DNA from: Acanthopleuribacter pedis
GTDB lineage: Bacteria > Acidobacteriota > Holophagae > Acanthopleuribacterales > Acanthopleuribacteraceae
Length of the DNA stretch: 64,000 nt
Reading direction: 5' to 3'
NCBI RefSeq assembly: GCF_017377855.1
Contig: NZ_JAFREP010000013.1
Span: 293,015-357,014, forward strand
Part shown: piece after piece, positions 59,757-64,000 of the stretch
How positions within the stretch are numbered: the stretch's first letter is position 1
Layout: the number at the start of each line of letters is the position of its first letter
The notes under the pieces: model-generated
What the model was told of the DNA's origin: nothing
Databases searched by the model: none
Seen by the model: only the letters and a program-made list of their open reading frames with translations
Position numbers and translations under genes: made by a program

Positions 59757-61943
59757 GTGTCCCTTAAAAACAATCTACCCCTGCTGCTGCTTCTCCTTTC
59801 GGGCAGCTTGATCGCGCAAGATACGCGTGGCGAAACCGGCAGCGAACTTCGTGAAGAACTGGTGGTGACCGCCACCAAACAAGACCGCAAACAACGCGAC
59901 ATCCCCGCCGCCGTGTCGGTCATCACCGAGGAAGCCCTCAAAACCAAAGCCGCGATTGTGCCCGGCGACGAATTGATCGGCGTGCCAGGCGTGTTTTTCC
60001 GCCGTCAAGAAGCTGCCGACAGCTTTATGGATGTGACCATTCGCGGCCTGACCGGCAACCACGGCAACGACACCTTCCTAGCCCTGCTCGACGGCATCCC
60101 CTTCGTCTCGGCCCACGAGGAAGTGTTGCTCAGCGAAATCCCCTTCGGCGCGGTGGAGCGCGTCGAGGTCGTACGCGGTCCCGTCTCCGCGCTTTACGGT
60201 CGCGGCGCCTTGTCCGGCGCCATCAACTACCGCACCCGCACGCCCGACAACACACAACAATTCGGCCTCGATCTGACCGCCAACTCCCTCGGTTACACGC
60301 GCCCCCACTTCAGCGCCAACCTGCCCTTGGTTGCCGATACCAACACCCTGCTGATCGACGCCTACTACGAAAACCACGAGGGCTGGCGCGACCACACCGG
60401 TCGCGAAACCACCAACATCCTGCTCAAGGACGAATGGGTTGTCTCGCCGTCCACACGGCTGATGTTTTACGTCAACGCCTACGCCAACGAACAGGAAGCG
60501 GGCGGCCAAATCCCCCTCGACGCCAATGGCAACCTGTTGGAAACCTTCGGCGGCCGTCGCGGTTTTGTCGGTTACCAACCCAACACCTACGACCGCGATT
60601 CGATCATGGCCACCGTGCGCTGGCAACAACAGCTCAGCGACCAATGGCAACTACAAACCACGATGAACGCCCGCGACATGCAGGACAACAACGACCTGAA
60701 CTTCTTCGATCCGTTCGGTTACGATCCCGACAACGACATCTTACGCGTCAACGGGTTTGCCAACGACCGCGCCACCACGACCACCTTCATCGAACCCCAG
60801 GTCACCTGGCAAGGCGACCGCGGCCGTTTCATCGCGGGCGCCAACTTCGAACGCGTCGCCCTCGAGGAAACCGATTGGTGGACCGGCCAAAACGGGTTTG
60901 ACACCGACACCTTCGATTTCTACTTCTACGAAATCAACATCAATTTCCGCACCGGCGAAATCCTCAACCAGGACCATCCGTTTTGGGTGACCCGCAACGA
61001 AACCTACCGCGGCGACAGCACCAACCGCTTCGTTTCGGTCTACTTCCAACACGAGTACAAGGTCACCGACCGCTTCGAGGTCACCTGGGGCGCCCGCTAC
61101 GATAGCTTCAAGCGCGAGGCCGAAATCGACAGCGACGTGGACTTCGACGGCGTCATCGACGACAACCCGCTGATTGAGGACGACGAGGACAACATCGCCC
61201 CCAAATTGGCGCTGAGCTACGCCGTCAACGAACAAACGCGCGCCTACTTCTCCTACGGCGAAGGCTTTAACGCCAACTTCGCGGCCGTATGGCAATGGGA
61301 TCCCGGCCTGTACCAACGCGGCAACGAGGTCAAACCCTCGCACGTGCGCAGCTACGAGCTGGGCCTCAAAGGCGGCGGCGCCGGTTTCGCTTACGAAGCG
61401 GCCGTATTCCACATGACCCAGGAAGACCGCCTGGTGTTCCTGCCCAACCCCGCCGGTTTCGGACCCTCGGTGGCCGCCAACGCCGACGAATTCCGCAGCC
61501 AAGGTCTGGAACTCTCCTCACGCTTCCGCCTCAACGATTCCTGGCAGGCCTACGTCAACGCGAGCACCATCGACGCCGAATGGGAAGCATACGAAGTGGG
61601 CGGCACCGATCTGTCCGGCAAACGCCCACGCGGCGTGCCCGAGCACATGGTGTCCCTAGGCGTTAACGGCCGCATCGGCACCAACCTGGTCGTCGACATT
61701 TGGGGTGACCTGTTCGACGATTACGCGGTCACCCGCGACAACAGCGTCACCGGCGGCGGCTACGCGCTGCTCAACGCCCGCCTGGCCTACCAAACCAAAA
61801 ACGGCCGCTTCAAAGGCGTCTCCCTAACCGGCCGCAACATCCTCGACGAGGAATACGACGACCTATTCGGTGCCGCCGCCCCGCAAACCGCCCAACCCGG
61901 TTTGCCGGCCCAGGTCTTCCTCACGCTGGACTTCGATTTCTAA
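59757..61943 (+). CDS. TonB-dependent outer-membrane receptor
   Basis: A 728-aa receptor with a GTG start after TTGGAGGTTTACC. Signal peptide 1-20 (LPLLLLLLSGSLIAQ). A TonB-box-like ELVVTATK near 35 is followed by a plug domain (about 45-160: DIPAAVSVITEEALKTKAAI, LLDGIPFVSAHEEV, VEVVRGPVSALYGRGALSGA) and a 22-strand barrel ending in LTLDFDF. Such receptors import metal complexes, vitamins or peptides using TonB energy. Here it closes the RiPP-2 operon, 23 bases from the second YcaO gene. Uptake of the peptide as a metallophore or for signalling is one reading, favoured by the His-rich precursor; inference only. Confidence 0.93.
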   Translation: MSLKNNLPLLLLLLSGSLIAQDTRGETGSELREELVVTATKQDRKQRDIPAAVSVITEEALKTKAAIVPGDELIGVPGVFFRRQEAADSFMDVTIRGLTGNHGNDTFLALLDGIPFVSAHEEVLLSEIPFGAVERVEVVRGPVSALYGRGALSGAINYRTRTPDNTQQFGLDLTANSLGYTRPHFSANLPLVADTNTLLIDAYYENHEGWRDHTGRETTNILLKDEWVVSPSTRLMFYVNAYANEQEAGGQIPLDANGNLLETFGGRRGFVGYQPNTYDRDSIMATVRWQQQLSDQWQLQTTMNARDMQDNNDLNFFDPFGYDPDNDILRVNGFANDRATTTTFIEPQVTWQGDRGRFIAGANFERVALEETDWWTGQNGFDTDTFDFYFYEININFRTGEILNQDHPFWVTRNETYRGDSTNRFVSVYFQHEYKVTDRFEVTWGARYDSFKREAEIDSDVDFDGVIDDNPLIEDDEDNIAPKLALSYAVNEQTRAYFSYGEGFNANFAAVWQWDPGLYQRGNEVKPSHVRSYELGLKGGGAGFAYEAAVFHMTQEDRLVFLPNPAGFGPSVAANADEFRSQGLELSSRFRLNDSWQAYVNASTIDAEWEAYEVGGTDLSGKRPRGVPEHMVSLGVNGRIGTNLVVDIWGDLFDDYAVTRDNSVTGGGYALLNARLAYQTKNGRFKGVSLTGRNILDEEYDDLFGAAAPQTAQPGLPAQVFLTLDFDF

Positions 61944-61976
61944 CCCTTCCAATTTCCCCCAAAGGAAGTTCCACCA

Positions 61977-62010
61977 GGCCGCGTCACACACCATGACGCG
62001 GCCTTTTTTT
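61977..62010 (+). terminator. Intrinsic terminator of the RiPP-2 operon
   Basis: GGCCGCGTCA, loop CACACCA, TGACGCGGCC, followed by seven T residues; perfect 10-base stem 33 bases after the receptor stop. Confidence 0.93.
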
Positions 62011-62078
62011 ATCGGGTGGTCAGGATGCGGTTCTGAGTAATCGTTAACACGGCCCCGTTTTGTAAGGTGCCGGAACAC

Positions 62079-62578
62079 TTATTTCGAAATTTGATTTATA
62101 GATGTTACGTTCCAGGGCATGGTGTTTTTGAGTGTTCGTCGGTCCACAACATCAGGATGGGGATCAACCGCCTTGATCAACTGTTTTAATTTGAGTTTCA
62201 AGTTGGCAGGGTTAATAAGAAGAGGTTTGATCCGGCTTTCACGGCGCGGTTGTTCTAGGTGAACCACAACCCTGATTTGATTCTGTTGAAGGGCTTCATT
62301 TGCAACAACTTTCTCTGTTTCATCTCGGCCGTTCACCTTGGTACAAACAAGACCGGCAAGGGTATCCCTTACCTTGACCGCAATTTCTTCCGATAGTTCT
62401 GAAGGCTTGGTTCGCGGGAAAACACAGGTTGCATTGCCAAAAAATCTACCGCCTTGGCACCACCGGCCAACGCGTTTACCTGGTTCCGGTAAAAAGCCCA
62501 ATCATCATACTGGGTCGCATCCACTTCAAAAGCAAAAGTCAAAGTACCTTCGACAAACACGCGTTTCGTACCGGCCAT
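62079..62578 (-). pseudogene. Small partner gene of the AAA ATPase, interrupted by a frameshift
   Basis: ATG 62578 opens a frame (MAGTKRVFVEGTLTFAFEVD) that ends early after KAVDFLAMQPVF. The overlapping frame continues with good coding character (CVFPRTKPSELSEEIAVKVR to WNVTSINQISK). The switch falls at a run of six T on the coding strand (A residues 62439-62444 on the plus strand); one more T would join them into a protein of about 166 aa. Its start lies 5 bases after the ATPase stop, so the two are coupled. This may be a sequencing error, a true mutation or programmed slippage. No family recognised. Confidence 0.6.
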
Positions 62579-62582
62579 AGTT

Positions 62583-63629
62583 TTAACCAATTTCCATGTA
62601 TCGGTCGGATTGCGTCAGTTCTTCATCCAAAAGCACAATGGTTTGAAGATCCTTCAAATGATCGCCCTGCTCAACCACAACACCATCCTCTTCAGGTCTT
62701 AACCCAAAAAAGCGTTGCTTTATCCGTGAACCTAACCCCTGAGCCAAGATGTCGAGCTCTCGAATCAAAAACAGGGAATGGCTCGCGATAAATACCTGGA
62801 TCCCACCCATGCATAAGTCGAGGATGACCTTCGCAAGCTCTTTAATAAGTTTGGGATTCAGGTTTGATTCGGGCTCATCCCAAAACAAATATCCTTTGTC
62901 GATTAAAGACCCATTGGCCACCAAACGCGCCAACATCGCCAGCTTGCGAATACCTTCGGCTACTAAATACATCTCCATGTTACCGGAGCCGGGAATTTTT
63001 AGATAAAACCGCCCATTGTTATCGAGATAAATCTTTCCACCCATTGCCTTTTCTAAGGGCGCCATCAGTGCCGCTGCAGACTTTTCTCGGGCACCTTTTA
63101 GACTGGGAATCCCCAGAAGTGAACAGGTATCGCGATAGGTTTCGGGAAACTCAATGTAGTGTTGGTCATAAAAAGATACAAACCCTGGATAAAGCGTTAA
63201 CAACTCACGGGTCGGAAAAAAGACGGGGGCTTTAGGCTGCCAATCCTGATTTAGCTTGGAAATTCTCACTTCAGTTTTGCTTTTTGTCGTGAAGTCAAAA
63301 GCGACATCAAGATCGGGATTATTAAAAAAGAGCGCTACCTCACAGCGCCTAACACCTTGGCCCCGACGCGCCAAACGGCCAACGGCTTCCGGCCGCAATA
63401 CCGTCAGCAATTTTTCGGCATAATTCTTCTGCATCGTTGCTTTGGTCGGTCCATTGGAGAAGGGCAAACGGCCGGCTTCTGCGCTCGCGGCAATGACCGA
63501 GTAGGCAATCTTGAGTAGCTGGGACTTACCACTACCGTTCTCACCAATGATCACATTTAACATGGGTGAGAATGCCAAATCAGCCCGGGGGAAAACTGTC
63601 AGGTTTTCAAGCGCCATCCGTTTCAGCAC
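62583..63629 (-). CDS. AAA family ATPase (SMC/RecF-like, defence-type)
   Basis: A 348-aa cytosolic ATPase with a GTG start after AAGGAG. N-terminal LENLTVFPRADLAFSPMLNV leads to Walker A GENGSGKSQLL (at about 29-39). Near 250-260 the signature and Walker B region reads GYLFWDEPESNLNPKLIKEL, and a switch His follows in VFIASHSLFLI. This compact layout matches AAA_21-type ATPases common in phage-defence and toxin systems, usually coupled to a small effector gene; here the downstream frameshifted gene fills that place. A defence role is inferred from family and arrangement only. A second truncated ATPase of similar type lies at 44534. Confidence 0.85.
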   Translation of the reverse strand: MLKRMALENLTVFPRADLAFSPMLNVIIGENGSGKSQLLKIAYSVIAASAEAGRLPFSNGPTKATMQKNYAEKLLTVLRPEAVGRLARRGQGVRRCEVALFFNNPDLDVAFDFTTKSKTEVRISKLNQDWQPKAPVFFPTRELLTLYPGFVSFYDQHYIEFPETYRDTCSLLGIPSLKGAREKSAAALMAPLEKAMGGKIYLDNNGRFYLKIPGSGNMEMYLVAEGIRKLAMLARLVANGSLIDKGYLFWDEPESNLNPKLIKELAKVILDLCMGGIQVFIASHSLFLIRELDILAQGLGSRIKQRFFGLRPEEDGVVVEQGDHLKDLQTIVLLDEELTQSDRYMEIG

Positions 63630-64000
63630 AAAAACTCCTTGCGACCTTGCCCAAATTCCCGAGTAAGGCTAGCCCGCGGGATTCATGAATGATTTCAGCA
63701 TCATACCACGTGATGAACACCCACGAGCACGTACCGCCGGCGCGGAAAACCCGAGTCAGCCAATCACTACCTCACCCTAACCACCGAGGGGTGGGTGCGG
63801 TTCGTCGCCACGCGGGGCAACCACAGCTACCTAACCGCCTGGGACAAAAAGGAAGAGGCGGCCTTTGTGGTCAAGGTTCCCAACAAGGAGGCGGTCGCCT
63901 ACGTCCAATGCCGTTAAGTTAAGAGAGAAAATTACAGATTAACCTGTTTGTAACTAAGTATTTATGGTAAAATTGCGGCATGAGACATGCTCTGGCGGGC
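63630..64000. other. Right-edge region
   Basis: 371 bases. Includes the beta-propeller fragment at 63735-63917. The last 80 bases are AT-rich and contain an ATG at 63963 opening a frame to the edge; too short to judge. Confidence 0.4.
63735..63917 (+). pseudogene. 3' fragment of a beta-propeller gene
   Basis: In the frame ending at TAA 63915-63917 the sequence reads RRGKPESANHYLTL, then SYLTAWDKKEEAAFVVKVP and NKEAVAYVQCR. This matches the C-terminus of the propeller protein at 36022-37122 (WRGKPEAANHYLTL, AYLTAWDHETEEAYLVKVPK) with about nine residues deleted between the blocks. A TGA lies in frame just upstream at 63714 and no start codon exists, so only the 3' end of a former gene remains. 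Confidence 0.75.

Noticed and set aside
63669..63690. Possible fourth family-1 repeat end (TAGCCCGC)
   Set aside because: Only 8 bases match; the following sequence diverges from all three copies.
1..64000. tRNA, rRNA, phage integrase or transposase genes
   Set aside because: None recognised on either strand; mobile-element evidence is limited to the non-coding hairpin repeats.

Overview
The window is about 60% GC bacterial chromosome from a Gram-negative, diderm organism: it encodes a TonB-dependent receptor, an OmpA-family lipoprotein, a LolA-like protein and an outer-membrane beta-barrel. The mix of a VWA protein resembling the VWFA-related acidobacterial family, an archaeal-type aspartate-semialdehyde dehydrogenase, a Reg_prop hybrid sensor kinase and many RiPP and PKS/NRPS genes suggests an Acidobacteriota member, perhaps near Acanthopleuribacter. 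That placement is inference. No rRNA, tRNA or CRISPR was seen.

Layout. 1-4084 (minus) is the 5' part of a very large secreted Ig-like/carboxypeptidase-regulatory-like protein running off the left edge. 4.5-10.3 kb is a TetR-controlled export module (tetR, LolA-like protein, beta-barrel, MMPL transporter), with near-identical palindromes before tetR and before the lolA-like gene. 11.0-13.5 kb holds an autoinducer-synthase-like acyltransferase fused to a cyclic-nucleotide-binding domain, and asd. 14.0-22.6 kb holds one hybrid PKS-NRPS protein (KS-AT-ACP-C-A-PCP-TE) with small Cys-rich proteins on both sides. 22.6-23.5 kb is a non-coding mosaic of tandem and inverted repeats. 23.5-31.9 kb carries a VWA/OmpA pair, a fatty acid hydroxylase-superfamily membrane protein and a two-component pair split by a secreted protein. 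32-37 kb has a GH43 glycosidase, an aldose epimerase and a beta-propeller protein.

Two RiPP loci stand out. RiPP-1 (37.7-43.8 kb) has a 58-aa precursor ending in three His-Gly-Ser repeats, an FxsB-like radical SAM/SPASM enzyme, an HExxH peptide hydroxylase-like protein, a very short membrane adaptor, a C39-peptidase ABC exporter and an unknown His-rich protein. RiPP-2 (51.2-61.9 kb) has a 37-aa precursor with no Cys or Ser, two paralogous fused YcaO cyclodehydratase-like proteins around a CydDC-like ABC pair, and a TonB-dependent receptor. Between them a minus-strand operon encodes an ABC exporter with DUF3526-type permeases, a beta-propeller protein and a Crp-family regulator. The right end has an AAA ATPase with a frameshifted partner and a fragment of a beta-propeller gene.

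Two families of hairpin-forming, MITE-like dispersed repeats run through the window. Family 1 has TAGCCCGCATTTCTCACC ends at 10.5, 26.1 and 29.8 kb. Family 2 has copies or fragments at 33.6, 37.4, 43.9, 44.9 and 51.4 kb. Family 2 lies next to or inside both RiPP loci.
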